A DNA stretch of 64,000 nt from Arabidopsis thaliana (GCF_000001735.4 NC_003070.9:13696001-13760000); one strand, 5' to 3'. Shown: positions 45,801 through 58,878, numbered from the stretch's first letter. Notes: generated by a model not told the origin, from the sequence alone. Numbers and translations: made by a program.

Positions 45801-46675
45801 TACCACATACGACTATATGGTACTTTGGTTCTTCGACGGTCGTCCTTAGGCTTCCATCTTTTCGCGCCACAAAATCGACATTGATCTTCTTTTTCGTCTT
45901 CTTTCCAAGATAGCATACAATTGTTCTGACAAACATCAATCGTATGATATGGAAGTCCTAAATTGCGCATTAACTTCTCGGTTTGGTAATGTGAAGTGGT
46001 TGCCTGGTTTCCTTCTGGTAAAAAATCTGTAAACATTTCGCAAACGGAGTCCACCAACTTTTCACTCATATTATACTCCGCCTTGTTGTGCATGAGTCGA
46101 GATGCTAAGGATAATTACGACTGCCCTTCACGACAACCATCGTACAAAGGATTATTTGCATCTTCTAACAAGTCGTAGAACTTATTTGAATGGTTACGGA
46201 CCGGTTCTTCCACATTCTGATAACTATCATCATGACGATAGTTATCATCATACCCCACGTTAAAATTAAATGCATCGTTCACCATATCCACATATGGATC
46301 TTCTACAATATTACCCACTTCTTCATGATTCTCACTAAAATACGTCCTATTCGTGTAACTCGTTCCTATATCCATATTCATTTCTTCTCCATGCTTATAC
46401 CAAACATAATAATCAGGCATAAATCCATGACTAAACAAATGACTACTAACTCTTTTACCCGAGATGATGAGTTTTTCATTCTTGCATACACTACAAGGAC
46501 AATGAAATTTACCTCGACTACTCTGTACTATTGGCTGACTATTAGCGAATGTCATGAATTGCTCAACTCCTGCAACGTATTCGGCTGACAAATTCCCCGT
46601 CACTTCATCAAATCTCTTGTACATCCAATCTCGATAGAAACCGCCAGTACCGCCATAATTGTAGTTTCCCGCCAT
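42829..46675 (-). CDS. CACTA TNP2-type transposase of element G
   Basis: Six exons, 46675-44539, 44464-44116, 44051-43872, 43795-43696, 43615-43225 and 43148-42829, join with consistent phase to 1158 codons, with one internal TAA at 46117-46115. Residues 1-120: transposase-associated N-terminal domain (YRDWMYKRFDEV, FHCPCSVCKN, SSHLFSHGFMPDYYVW). Then the TNP2 core: GLPYHTIDVCQNNCMLSWKE, CRFCGAKRW, LYLGLCTDGFNPFGMS-like (NVYLGLCTDGFNPFGM), HPRASLDVFLQPLIEELKEF, CWFDCHRRFLPHGHPSRRNR, NIDVMHTEKNF. Next, DVMEHLPIHLPYEAELGGPV and WMYPFERFFKKLKGKAKNK (DUF4218). The C-terminus has SQADQVCYIPYP and ends very acidic. Apart from the single stop it looks intact, so it is either a recent nonsense mutant or the stop is read around. 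Confidence 0.88.
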
Positions 46676-46785
46676 TATACAATAAAATAACTAGTATTTT
46701 TTTTTTCTCTTTGATGTTGTTGTTGTTTTGATTTGTTGGTGAAAGAAGAGTTGCGTGAACGTTTATTATATAGGCCAATTTTTGT

Positions 46786-47190
46786 GACTAATTTACGACT
46801 ACAACTAAATAATTAGGTGTACCTACTTACCAATGCGAAACATGTTTTCCATCTACTTTATACGACTACGGTGCGACGTTTCTACGACTACAGGACGACT
46901 AGACGACTTAGTCGGCCTGTAGTCGCCATATTAGCGACTAAATAAAATAGACGGTAGAATAGTCGTTAATTAGCGACTAAGCAACGACAACTATATCCCT
47001 TCAATAATATAATCGTCAAATAGTCGTCACTTGCCGACACTTTGCCGACTGCATACGGTAGTCGTAAAACAACGACTATGTGACTACAATTTTTCGTGTT
47101 GTCGCAGGCGAGTCGTAAATCCGTCGCCAACTAGTCGTATAATGTTACGACTACGTTTATTGTCGCTGATTGTAGTCGTCGTTTACCTGT
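46786..47190. repeat. Right subterminal motif array of element G
   Basis: About 400 bp rich in ACGACTA, GTCGTA and GTCG(C/T) words in both orientations, mirroring the left subterminal array. It forms the promoter-side end for the TNP2 gene starting at 46675. Confidence 0.85.
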
Positions 47191-47574
47191 TTTCTTGTAG
47201 TGTATGTCAATCACGTATAAAACATTCTTATTCTTAGTTAGTAACGTACGTGAAAATATAATTTGTTTTGTTGTAACAAACAAACGAAACTAACATCATA
47301 GATTTTAAGTAAACAAAGGTTCAGACTTTTTTTTTTTTTTTAATCATCCCATTACATTAATTGAAAAGAAGAGTTGCAGAACATAAAACATAAAACAAAA
47401 GAAAACATAAAAACAGAGCATAAGAAGAAAATTGTCTCATTGCATTGCATTCATCTTGACTTTTTTTGTTAAGTTTTTGTTTTTGTGTACTAGATTTATT
47501 TAATTATACATGTGTCATAATTAAAAATTTATATATGTATTAACTATATAATATTTTATTTTTGTAGGTGTGAG

Positions 47575-48784
47575 CTTATTTTTCTAGGATATTTGTGTTA
47601 AAAGATAGTGTTGCAACGTTAGAACACAATATTTCTATTGTTCTTTGTAATTTGGAGAAGATATTTCCACCATCCTCTTTTGATGTCATGGAACATTTGC
47701 TTATACATTTGCCACACGAACCTCGACTTGGGGAACCTGTACAATTTAGATGGATGTATCCTTTTGAACGATACATGGACCATTTAAAGAAAAAAGTGAA
47801 GAATAAGGCAAAAGTAGAAGGCTCGATTGTGGAACAATACATCAATAAAGAAATTTCTACTTTTGCTACTTATTATAGTGAAACTTTTTTTTTGTATATA
47901 TTGGCTTTTTGATGATAGCATGGCTGTTGCTTGGAATAACCGGAGATGATCTAACCTCCCTTAAAGAAGAAAATTTTGCAAACTGGTTGGAAAAAAATGT
48001 AAAAACTTACTTTTAATTTAGCGGATTTTAATATTTGAATTTTCTTATTGTAATAGAGGTTATTTTATGCGTTGATAAATATGTGGTGGAGAATACTTTA
48101 AGTGAGAATTCATATCCAAAATGGTTGCAGACTCTCTCCTATGGTTCAATGACCAAAGTTACTTCTTGGCCTATGTACTTTTTCGTGGTTACATATTTCA
48201 CATATATGACCATGAGAAAGACAAAAAGAATGCTAAATTTGGTTTGTGTGTGAAAAACACATTATCTTCTAAATCAAGTGGAGAACATGATTTTTACGGA
48301 GTATTGAGAGAGATTCTGGAAATTCATTATCATGGACCGGTTCATCTACACATTGTAGTGTTCAAATGTGATCGGTATGATACAACCATTGGAGAAGGTG
48401 TACGAATAAATCGTTCTGGGATAATCGATGTTAACGTTGCAAAGTCTTATGGGAAATATGACCCTTTCATTTTAGTCTCTCAGGCAGATCATGTATGCTA
48501 TGTACCGTATCCACGGAAAACAAAGAAAAATGATCAACAATGGAACGCAACAGTTGTGATACAACCAAGAGGAAAAATATTGCTTAATCAAAATTTAGAT
48601 TTCATAGCAATGCAACATGAAAAGCTGGTCCAAATGTCATCGTCGATTCGTTACAAGTAAAGACACTCACTGATCTTCGTGATCAAGTAGAAGATCTTGA
48701 TGATAATGAAGACGAAGAAGAAGTCGGATCAGACGAAAAAGATTATGGCTCAAATATCGAATCAACAGATGAAAAATCTGACTA
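47575..48784 (+). pseudogene. CACTA element F: TNP2 transposase, 3' part
   Basis: Continuation of the gene at 36956-38431 to the right of element G. One exon encodes VATLEHNISIVLCNLEKIFP, DVMEHLLIHLPHEPRLGEPV and RWMYPFERYMDHLKKKVKNK. A second (from about 48058) has GYIFHIYDHEKDKKNAKFGL, YGVLREILEIHYHGPVHLHI, YGKYDPFILVSQADHVCYVP, then an acidic tail (EDEEEVGSDEKDYGSNIEST) after a frame change. Exon borders and motif order match element G, so F and G are related but diverged families. Confidence 0.8.
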
Positions 48785-50687
48785 ATTTTCTATTAAAAAT
48801 TTTAAAGGTTTGTTTTTATTTAACGTTTGGTTAGAGATTTTTAATTCTTTTGTTTAAAGACTTCTTGATACATCTACAGTTTTAAGGATTTTTTTATTCT
48901 AAGGATTTTTTTTCTTTACTAAGAGGTTCATACTTTATGCTACTTTTAACAAGCCTCACGCTTGAAAGAGATGCGGCGGAGACCACCAGATATTTTGACG
49001 GCCATTAAAAATCACATTCTCTTTTATAATCTCTATACAAAGAGAGAAGAAGAATGCTTCTCTCTGCATTCTTTTATAATTACGTAACAGAGCATGTGTT
49101 TGATTAACAACTTGTGTCAAAATCATAATTACATATCTTCACAAGTTTTTTAATTAACAAAGCGATAATCAAAGCAAATATTAAAAACAAACCCAATCAT
49201 ATATTTTAACAAATAATACTTCAACAACAATTTTGACATTGAGGCTACATAGCAGAGATTTTGAAAGCAGTAAAAAATGAAGAAAGTTATGTAAACGACA
49301 TACTATTTTTATCTTAATAAATAGAGTATAAGATAAATATTTCCTCTTAACCAATAGCCAAATCGATCCTTCAAATTTCGAGGAGGCAGCAAAAGCTTCA
49401 GCATTTCCAGTTTAACTTCATTCCATCCTTTGTTAAGATGAGATTCTTCTTTTTCGAAATACGGATTTTTCTGATCAAAATTACGTGTGGTACTAGAGAT
49501 TGTCTTCTCAGTAGATTGGAAATTTTCTGCTCTAATATGTTTTAGTTCCAATACTTGTTAAAATGAACCACTTCTTCGCTATAATAGGGTTATGTTTACA
49601 TCAAATTTGTGAGGATTTGTCTTGCTAATGGGTTGATCGTCTTGTAATTTGCTTTCTATTTGTCGCATTTTGTTTTGTTTGTGATTTTTCATGTATGAAA
49701 GAATTGAATTGTAGCAAGATAATGAATATATAAGATGAAAAGTTAACAAACTAATGATGAAAAAGCTAATATTTGCACTAAATATAAATTGACTCAAACC
49801 TTTTTAATTATTCCTGGATTAAAATATATTTAAAATATTTGTAAATTTATCTTAAAATCTAGATTTTAATTTAAGGTATTTAACAAGCAATTACACTTTA
49901 ATTTGTTAATACGTGCAATTATTAATAAATTAATTATTTTTTGTAAATTAAGATATGGTAAACATATCCAAATATTATTCCCAAAATTGTGTTGTTCCAT
50001 AAATCACTAAGCATTTGTATCTAATAAAAAATCAAATGAAATATGTATATGGAGACGGAAGATACGTATACGGACAGGTGAGAATATATTTTGATGATTT
50101 CAAGTCACAATTATAGGAAATTTGTTTTAGGAGAGAGAAACAAAGAAAAACATTTAGGCGGTGAAATACAATGTAAAAACTATTAAATTTTTTGGTTGTG
50201 ACTAAATAAAATCACTGTACCGTCACCAATACCCTAAAATATCTCTTAATATATAATTGTGTCACACAAACCTCCTCCTCCTCTTACGTTTTACCCTAAG
50301 ACTGTCTTACGTAAAGGTCGATCCATTACTCTCACACCGGTTTCTTTCTTCCTGATTCCGCTGTTGTTCATCTCGACGTGGAATCTATAGTCTCTCTCCT
50401 TTGTCTCTTCCACATCAACTGATTTCAAGGTTTAAATTCTATTGTTAATCTTTTGAGTTTTATAACTATGTTTAAACAAAACTTCATGATCACTTTGTGG
50501 CCTGTTCAAAAAATTGTAATTTGTTAAATTCTTAGTTTGATTTCGTTTGTGTAAAAAAATTAGTATCATACTGCTAAAAATCCAAATTAATTGATTTTAC
50601 AGGTTTCTATTTTATCTCAATAAGCTGAGAATATATATCATCAATTACGAATTTTGTGAGTTATTTTATTTTATAAATTTTGTTTTG
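48785..50687. other. Spacer within element F
   Basis: AT-rich sequence between the two genes of element F, equivalent to the inter-gene part of element G but without an obvious GTCG array. The short minus-strand frame at 49551-49309 has no recognisable motif. A leader-like stretch with CTCTCTCC at about 50390 precedes the second gene. Confidence 0.45.
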
Positions 50688-51775
50688 CCAACTAGAGGTG
50701 CGTCCACCACTCGTGATAGGCGGACGTTCGTATGGAAGAGTATCAAATTCTCTGCCTACTGTTTTTGAAATACCTCCTTCTCCTAATCTTGGGAATCCCC
50801 AAGAACCAAAAGATGAATCAAGTGATCAGATGGAAGAAATTCCACCTATACAAAATCATGTTCGAATTCTCCACCCATCTTGAAGGAATGGAGCTAAATG
50901 GTAATGATACTCTTAGTCTCAAACTACTTTATTTCATGAAACAGAATTGTAAATAATGAAAATACACATGTAACAGGTTCAAAAACAACACCGAAGTATT
51001 AACACGTGTTCGACAGATCATTAAAGGGTGTTTTAAAGGACCACGGTATAGTTGGAAAAAGTGCCAATTTATTACAAAGAAGCTTGGTTTGGTTTAATTG
51101 CAGTTCTCTGTAATATTTTCAGAAACGATTGTTATATTTGTACAAATTGCATACTTTGTATTATAGACATGGTTTGAGTGGGATGCTTCAATTGAGCATC
51201 TAGTGAAAACAAACTTTGAAGTACTTGCTGCTGCTCGGCTCAAAGGAATGGTTAGCCTTGCAAAGTCGAGAGGTAAACAACCTGAATGGATTCTAGCTGC
51301 ACATTGGAGAGTTATGGTAGCTTATTGGAGGATTCCAAAAATTAAAGAAAAAAGCGAAAAAGCGCGTTCTTCTGGACTGTTTAATCGTGATGGTTTAAAT
51401 CCACACAGTCACAGATCTGGATCACGTTCTTATCCCAAAGTTCAAGATACTTTGGTAATGCTCATATATCTTTACTTTTCATACTGTTGTGTTTTGTTTT
51501 CATAATTTTAAAGGTATGTTTATTTTTGTTTAATATTTTATATGTAGGAAGCAAACAATGAAGATTCTTCTTTCATTGCAGTGACGAAAAAACACATCAA
51601 AAAAGTTGATGGAACATATGTTGATGAAAAAGCAAGAGTAATTGCTGAAAAGTATGATGAACTTTTATAAGAACGCATGGCTCAAATGCAGCTTTCTGAT
51701 GGAGAGAATTCAACAATGAATCCCCTTACCATAGAGGAGAAAAATGAAATCTATGTTCAGGTAAATTTTCTTGTC
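50688..51775 (+). pseudogene. CACTA element F: Transposase_24-type gene
   Basis: Exon pieces: VRPPLVIGGRSYGRVSNSLP with Pro-rich sequence; a decayed middle around 50990-51110; the core exon 51170-51455 (WDASIEHLVKTNFEVLAAAR, RGKQPEWILAAHWRVMVAYW, LFNRDGLNPHSHRSGSRSYP); and 51548-51760 (SSFIAVTKKHIKKVDGTYVD, EKYDELL, stop, ERMAQMQLSDGENSTMNPLT). The block GLNPHSHRSGS..YPKVQDTL aligns with GLGPHVHYSGPKSFQEIQDE of element G. It has stops and frameshifts. No CACTA terminus was found to its right. Confidence 0.75.
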
Positions 51776-51819
51776 TAACATTTTTATTTTTGTAAAGATC
51801 ATACTTTAATCCTATATAT

Positions 51820-52330
51820 TTTTGGGGAAAATATCCAAAAAATCACAAATTTTTAAATTTGGGACGATTTAATCTTGAATTTCACGGAAGACAAATAAAT
51901 CTTAAAGTTTTTGTTGACTCTCGAAATAAATGACAAAGTTATTGTTGACTTGCTATTTGAGTCATGTCGTTAAATAGGTTAACATAATTTTTACGGCATT
52001 AATGTCTCATTTATTTGCTCTATTAGAACAAAACGACATCGTTTATTGTAGAGACAAAACGACGTTATTTTGTCTGTTGAAACACATTTAAACTTTGTTC
52101 TTCCATTTTCTCTTCTTCCGCTTTGATTTGGGCTGAAGAACATCGTTCCCCTCGTCGCCAGATAGGATTTGAATCGGGTTGGCTTCTGATGAGATCATCC
52201 CAAGGACTCGACACTTTTAAGTTGAGCAAATGATAGAGGTGGCTGTGAAGCCGTGATGTTGGATAGATTTGAATGAATCGATGCATATCACAGAAGCTTG
52301 CGGAAGGGCTTCAAGATACCGAAACTTAGA
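51820..52330. other. Possible unclassified TE fragment
   Basis: It begins TTTTGGGGAAAATATCCAAA, similar in style to TTGGGGAAAACCCCGAAAAA at about 36512. Both are followed by AAAAATC(A/G)-rich stretches and TTAAC/GTTAA words. AAACGACATCGTTT and AAACGACGTTATTTTG at 52028-52075 are further TE-like words. The minus frame 52286-52065 has no known motif. Confidence 0.3.
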
Positions 52331-55300
52331 TCCTTTGGATATACGCAAGAAAATAGATTAAGGGTTTTGCTGAATATACACACCAACAAGATGATCTTCT
52401 TAGAAAATATTTTTGATTAAAAGAAAGATAGGTTCTCATAAGAGATTACATGAGCTTTTGTATGGTTCTATGATAAGTAATTGATGTAACTTGATGAACA
52501 ATAGCTTAGCAGCTTCTATAATAGTTGGTATTTGTAAACTACTAAAAAAACACATTTTGTTTATGTGTTTTCTTCTTTCAACATGTCTAATTCGTTTTTT
52601 TGTTTGTTTTTTTTCGGAATTTGATAAAAATCTGATAACCAACACGTTTAAACTAAAATTGACCGACTCGAACCGAAATTAATTTCGATTTAAATCGACT
52701 AATTTTTTTGTAAACCGAATAATTCGACCTGTTTAACCCGATCATTGGCGTAATATATTATATACAAAAATAAAGTTGGATATCTAATATTTTAATATAG
52801 GTGGAGAAAATGCAGAGGTTATGCGGCGGAGAGTGGGAGTTAATTAATATGATCAACATATATTCACGAAATAATGAAAACAGCCAAGTGTTGTTTTGGG
52901 AAATGAAGCTAAAGACAAAAATGAAAGCCATGGGAACAAAGTCTATATATTATACGTATTTTTTTGGTGGTATGTAAAAGTAGAGACAACTGGAGAAAGT
53001 GGAGGATTTATGTGGCGAAGGGCAGGAACTGGTTTATAAAAGTAGTGCAAGAAAAAAACTCGTACATGATTAAGAAAAATATCCATGAATTAATAGGGAA
53101 AAAACAAATACGTGATTAGATCAAAAAATTTATTATAAGATTTGATCTGTAGATTACAGTTAATAGGGTCTCATTCTTTTGATATGATAAAAAGAAATTA
53201 CAGCCTGTAATTGTTTTAGGGAAACAAGTAAAACATGAAAAAAAACATGTAGTTATGAATGAGACCTACTTTATATATTTAATCCGGATTGGTAAATAAT
53301 AGAAGTTTTAAAAATTGAGCTACCCAACGAATCAGGCAATCACTCCTTAAAGTATTTTGCCATTATTTAGTTTCTTTATCATTTGGACTGTTCGGCTTTT
53401 AAACAAACTATAAATTTTGGACAGTACAGTACCCAAATATTTATAATTAGGTTGAGTTTATAATTACCCAAACATGTAATTTATAGAAATAGAGTGATAA
53501 TGATATACACATGGATTAATATTCATACAAATATTTATATTTAATTTACTACACATAAATATTCTTTCATAGGTGTTGATTTCTTGTGAGAATGATCAAC
53601 CTTTACAGTTTACATAATAATATAGAATTCTTCGAATTTTGATTTGTGATTATATACGATAACTAGATTTTAACCCGCATGGTATATTTTTTTATAATAA
53701 GTGAAAGTGTAATTTGCTTAGTTACTTAACATTATTATATAACCTATTGTTTTGTATTTTGTGAATGTACAAACCTTTTACATATATATATATTTATTGT
53801 ATAAGTACTCTATTTTAGGATTTAATCTTTCATACGATGGGCAAAATTTTATTAGTATACATTATAATGTTAGATTTATGATTTTTTTATTTAGTATTAA
53901 AATTTGTAATTTTATATTAGTGCTGTAAAAAAAACTGATGCTGATAACATATTAAAATAAGATTTAAACTGTGTCATTATTTTGGGTTGATGATATTATA
54001 AATTTGTATTAATATCGATCCAAACCCGTTCCACCATATAACTCTTTTGAAATATTATTTTTTTATAAGTTTAAATATTAATAATGTTTTACAAAGTTTA
54101 AATATTTCAAAAATTAATACTTTTTTGCCTTTTATGTAATGACATTTTGTGTAATTCTTAGTAAAACAAAATAACTCTACAAAATTTAGTTCAACTTTTT
54201 TTAATATAGATAATGTTATAAATAAATATTTTGTTTAATCAAAATTTGTGATTGATATTACTTGGGTTTTTGGACTTCATTTAATAGCATAAATTGGGTA
54301 GTTTTGTTCACATTATTTGAAACAATAACATCAATTTAATCTATATATACATTTTTAGTAAAGATTTTGAGTTGAAAAATCATTTATCAATTTCCTAATT
54401 AAATGTTTAGTTCCTACAAATTCAATCAAACAAGATATTTTCTTTAGGACAATGACCAAATTGTTTATGAACAATTAAGATATTGCACTAATTACTTGCT
54501 TAAAAATGGATATTGCTAAGTACTACTTAAATATATTGCATATTGACTCCCTTAAAACTCTACGAAATTCGTTAATCATTATTTATTACTTACCAAAATT
54601 TGATACACAATCTTAACTAACCATATCTATAATTACTTGATTCCAAAATCATTATAGCTTTAATGAAATCTTACCAAACTTTAATCTACTCTTATCAATT
54701 TTCTAGAAAACATATCAGTTATTAAAGTTGCTTTAATTCCGTTTACCTCAAACAAACACTTAATATATCATATGATCTTACATTTGGTATAGTAAATATA
54801 TTTTGAAATATACTTCATTCATACTCAAAATTCTTCCTAATATCGGTATTGTGTTATCAATCTTTACCAAGTACTATATTCTCCATCTAATTTAAAATGT
54901 AAAGTAATCTTGCATTCCAAAGATATTTTCCGATTTGAATCGCATCATCAATTCCCTCCATTCCTCATTTATAGCAATGCAGTTTCCTGTTTCACATATA
55001 TCACAATTAAATTCTTAAAAGGGTTATGGCATGCCATTAAAATGTCGCCAAAATAAGATCACATTAGCTAGAATATCTTTCAAATTTTGCATGAGAATCA
55101 AAGCAAAATCTAAATACAGCAACTTATTAATTTATTATCACTTATGATCCTCAAGCATATTCCTCTTTCTGAACCATTCCAAATCATTCTGTTTCTAAAG
55201 AAGTTACGCTTAGAATCTTTGAAAATCTAGGTTTACTAGCTTGAGTCGCCTATTATAAATAAGGTTGTAATATCATTCCATTTCATCATCACCTACACAG

Positions 55301-55348
55301 CAAACTATCTACACATTTCACTACTTCTACATCTCTGTTTTTTAAGAA
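52331..55348. other. AT-rich, gene-poor stretch
   Basis: About 3 kb without a supported gene. There is a partial duplication near 52800-53030 (GTGGAGAAAATGCAGAGGTT and related TGGAGAAAGTGGAGGATTTA). The rest is A/T-rich sequence with short runs of TA. A TATA-like TATTATAAATAAGG at about 55250 could belong to the promoter of the RPA-like gene that follows. Confidence 0.5.
53664..53700 (-). mobile_element. Helitron 3'-end-like sequence
   Basis: ACTAGATTTTAACCCGC, i.e. the reverse complement GCGGGTTAAAATCTAGT, followed outside by T. It looks like the CTRRT 3' terminus of Arabidopsis non-autonomous Helitrons on the minus strand. The subterminal hairpin is degenerate. No matching TC start was identified, so only the terminus is called. 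Confidence 0.35.
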
Positions 55349-57857
55349 ATGGCTACTACTTTCGCTTACTTGAAAGACGTGAGGCCTTACATGAACACAT
55401 GGAGGGTCCAGGTTAAGATCCTCCACTCCTGGAAGCAGTACACAAGCAACACCGGTGAAACCATTGAGATGGTCATCTTTGATGAATATGTAAGATTTAT
55501 TATTAGTAGCTATTTACATTTCAATATTGCATAACAACTAACATATATTGTTACTATCTTTGTCATAAGGGAAAAAAAATGCATGCTACTGTGAAGACGA
55601 AATTGGTTTCTAAGTTTGTTCACAAGCTTATTGTTGGAGAATGGATATTCATTGAGATTTTTGGTCTTACCTATGCGTATGGCCAGTTTCGTCCAACTAA
55701 CCATCTTTACAAGATGGGGTTTCAGGCTTGAACTGAGGTGATGGGTTGTGAGTCTATCTCAAATTCCAACTTTTTTTCATTGGCGCCATTTTCCAAAATC
55801 CAGAGTGGTGAGCTTAACCCTCATATGTTTGTTGGTGAGTGTTCTATTTCTATATTAAATGATTGATCTATTTTCTTCTAAGTGGTTTCATCAAAGTATG
55901 AACTTATTAATGTTTTTGACCAGATGCTATTGGACAAATCATTACTACTGGCGAGTTGGAGGAATGAGAGGCTAACAATAAGCCGACTACAAAGATTGAT
56001 TTTGAAATCAGTGATGAAATGTAATGTCTTTATCTTATTAGTTTATGTATTTTTGTTCAAATATAATTTGCTTATATCTATTCATTTGTTCTACGTACTA
56101 GGGATGAGAGAATGCAAGTTACATTGTGGGGATCATACGCTCAACAGGTTTTCAGGGTATGTCAGGAATCTGAAGGAAAGAATGTGATTTTTCTCATTCG
56201 TTTTGCCAAAATTAAGGCATGCAAGGGTAAATTCTATCAATGGTACATTAAAGTGCTTACTTTTATAATATGTGATCTATGGTAACTTAACCGTTTATAA
56301 AATTGCTGGTGTGAAAAGTTTATCCAACTCTTTTGATGCATCTCAAGTACATGTCAATCCTAACTTCCTCGAAGTTGTGGCTTTCAGTCAATCGTAAATG
56401 CATCTACTCTCAACACATGATACTTTTGTTTTGATTTTTATTATGTGTTATTGACCTACGGTTTGGCATTTGCAGACTACCAGCTGATGGTAATATTTGC
56501 ATTTTTTGTGCAAGAGTCCCGACGTTTGAGATGGTTGCAGTGAAAATGATTGATTACAGTGAGTTTGCAAGGAATACCATCTCAGATCTGCTCAACTCGA
56601 CTGAGGATTGTTTTTAATCAGATACTTTGTAAAGATAAAGACATTAAGACTATAATCTAATATGGTATCAACTTTATATTTGTTGGCAAAGTTAGAGTTC
56701 TGTGCACAATCTATGTAATAGATACGGATTAGGCTTGGTCTTACATCAGCTGTAGTCATGTAATAAGAAGGTTAATCATATACATGTTGGTGTTAATGGT
56801 GTTAACAACAAGGGGAAGAAGCCTAGATTATGATGTGCCACATGCAAGTCTGTTGTTACAAATGTGGCCTCTAGGTAAATATGATTTTAACACTAAATTT
56901 GCAGAGTATTTAATACATTCATCTCTTTCTTGAGAATATGTTTTTCATTTATAATCTAAGTGGTTTTGCAAAAAAAATTATATGTAAGGTACATGTTTAT
57001 GCAAAGGTTATGGATAACAATGGTGGAGCCAAATTGCTACTGTTTGATTCAATTTTCTCTAAGATCATTGGCGAGTCTGCAACCTCTGTACTTTAATTGA
57101 TCTGTTGATAAGGTCTGTTTAGAATATTAGTTATCTACTTTATGTAAATTGATATATATTAATCTAGATTTTAAATACTATAATACTGTCTTGCAGATGG
57201 AGGATCCAGAACACCTTCCTGATTCTGTAAAGAATCTGATTGGTAAGACATTTATGTTTCTGGTGTGGGTCGAGAAAGATAATATTTTGGATGGAAAAGG
57301 AATCTATAAGGTTTCAAAGGTGCTTTTGAAGAAAATGGACTGATAGAAGAACATTTATTAGAGAATTCTGCTAAACATGTGAACCCTGCATCAATTGTAT
57401 CTGGTGATCAGGTAATGTACACATCTATATGTACATTTCTATTTCAAAATATAAATTTCCGTTATAATGGTGTCTAACTTTTTGTGGATTGGAGGTGCCA
57501 CTCATGTTGGAGAATTGTAATGGTTCGCCAGACTCTACTACTCCATCTTCAAAGCGTGTTTACGCTAGAGAATTGAATGGCTCTGAAGGTTTTTCAAGTT
57601 CGAAAAAGGTGTGTATTGTACCATTAGATTTGGAAAAGTCTATATCAGAGAATGCAGAACAAAGTGTTGTCGTGGATGCAGAGGTGGCTGATTCCAAAGA
57701 AGCCATTGTCCCAATTGATATCAAGACACCAATAGTGGCAGTTGAAAAAGATAATGAAAAACCTAAGTTCGAAGATGTTGGCATGGTGAAGCAAGAATTC
57801 AAGAAGGAGAAGTCAAAGAACATGGTCGGGGTTAGGGTCAAAGTTGAGAAGAAGTAG
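55349..57857 (+). pseudogene. Replication protein A large-subunit-like (RPA1) pseudogene
   Basis: Exon 1 (55349-55489) encodes MATTFAYLKDVRPYMNTWRV then QVKILHSWKQYTSNTGETIE. Exon 2 (from 55570) is the rest of the first OB fold (MHATVKTKLVSKFVHKLIVG, NHLYKMGFQA) and has a TGA at 55729-55731. Later exons carry the second OB fold (MQVTLWGSYAQQVFRVCQES) and remnants of the zinc-binding C-terminal fold (a CATCKSVV-like block near 56830, KLLLFDSIFSKIIGESA), then DPEHLPDSVKNLIGKTFMFL. A lysine/glutamate-rich tail closes it at 57857. A second TGA lies in exon 3. RPA1 binds single-stranded DNA; plant Helitrons often carry such copies, and the Helitron Rep gene downstream supports that origin. Confidence 0.78.
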
Positions 57858-58006
57858 TTCTACTTATCTCTGTCTCTTAAAAACTGCGGCTTATTGAACA
57901 CTTAGTGTCACATAAGCTCTGTTTTTTAGTTGGTTTCAATGTTTTGAAGTTTAGGAATCTTTTTGTTTTTCTAAGTTCTTGGATTTCATGTTTTGGATTA
58001 TGCTTC

Positions 58007-58495
58007 AGGTTTTTAATCATTAAATTTCTCTTTTAAAGATTCTATTAAGCTTTCATATTCGACTCTTATTAATTTATATGCATTATATATAATTCCTATA
58101 TCTGTTCTAATGAAATATCTAAAGAGTCCAAATGAAGCTTACCAATTACTCTTCAACTAGATGTCTTCGACCTCCTTTATACCTTGAATGCATCATTTGA
58201 ATCATTCCTGTAACAGAGTAAATAAAGATTTGTTATTGTATATTATGTTTCAGCTTTTTAATAATTATTATTCTCTTTTAAAGATTCTATTAAGCTCTCA
58301 TATTCGACTCTTACTAATTTATAACCATAATATATAATTCCTATCTCTGTTCTAATGAAATATCTAAAGAGTCCAAATGAAACTTACCAATTACTCTGCA
58401 ACTAGATGTCTTCGACTTCCTTCAAACCTTGAATGCATCACTTGAATGTATTCCTGTAACAGTGTAAATAAAGTTTTGTTATTGTATATTACAAT
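58007..58495 (+). repeat. Tandem duplication, ~245-bp unit
   Basis: Two copies offset by 245 bp (for example TTCTCTTTTAAAGATTCTAT at 58026 and 58271). They share GTTCTAATGAAATATCTAAA and CCTTGAATGCATCA(T/C)TTGAA with scattered substitutions. Non-coding, just downstream of the RPA-like pseudogene, so possibly its 3' region. Confidence 0.85.
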
Positions 58496-58878
58496 CTTAT
58501 AGATAGATATAGACTTCATGAATATATAACCTGTATACATTCATACCTCCAACTAATAAAATCTTATTTCGATATAGATATTTATATTTCTATAAATTGA
58601 ACTATATATATAAAATAATGAAGCCGAATCTAGAACTTGCTAGATATTAGGTAACTGCCTGATTTGTAATCATTATAGAGATATAGTTCAATCGGTACAC
58701 CATCATCATTTTTTTCCTAAAAGATACAATTTAAACGATCTGTTTAAACCCTCAAACGATTCGTATTTTCTTTTATTAATAAATCGGACATTCGTTGCAT
58801 CTTTTGAGATATAATTCACCTTATATATATAAGCAAATTAGGTTTCATTTTTCTGTTAACCCTAAAAACTTAGCAAAA

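Larger units (their letters stand above)
38686..47202 (-). mobile_element. CACTA (En/Spm) element G, two-gene, near-complete
   Basis: The 8517-bp element is bounded by CACTACAAGAAAACAGG at 38686 and its exact inverse CCTGTTTTCTTGTAGTG ending at 47202, with TAT duplicated at 38683-38685 and 47203-47205. Subterminal zones at both ends are dense in GTCGT/ACGAC motifs. On the minus strand come a TNP2-type transposase gene (46675-42829) and then a TNPA/Transposase_24-type gene (41957-39498), the En/Spm order. Each coding sequence splices to an open frame broken by a single stop codon. It lies in an intron of the older CACTA element F in reverse orientation. Confidence 0.95.

Noticed and set aside
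52065-52286. Minus-strand frame of 73 codons
   Set aside because: No recognisable motif, no splice context, and it lies in a probable TE fragment.
53041-53065. GTAGTGCAAGAAAAAAAC as a right CACTA terminus of element F
   Set aside because: The orientation is wrong for a right end (it should read ..CTTGTAGTG outward) and no target duplication matches.
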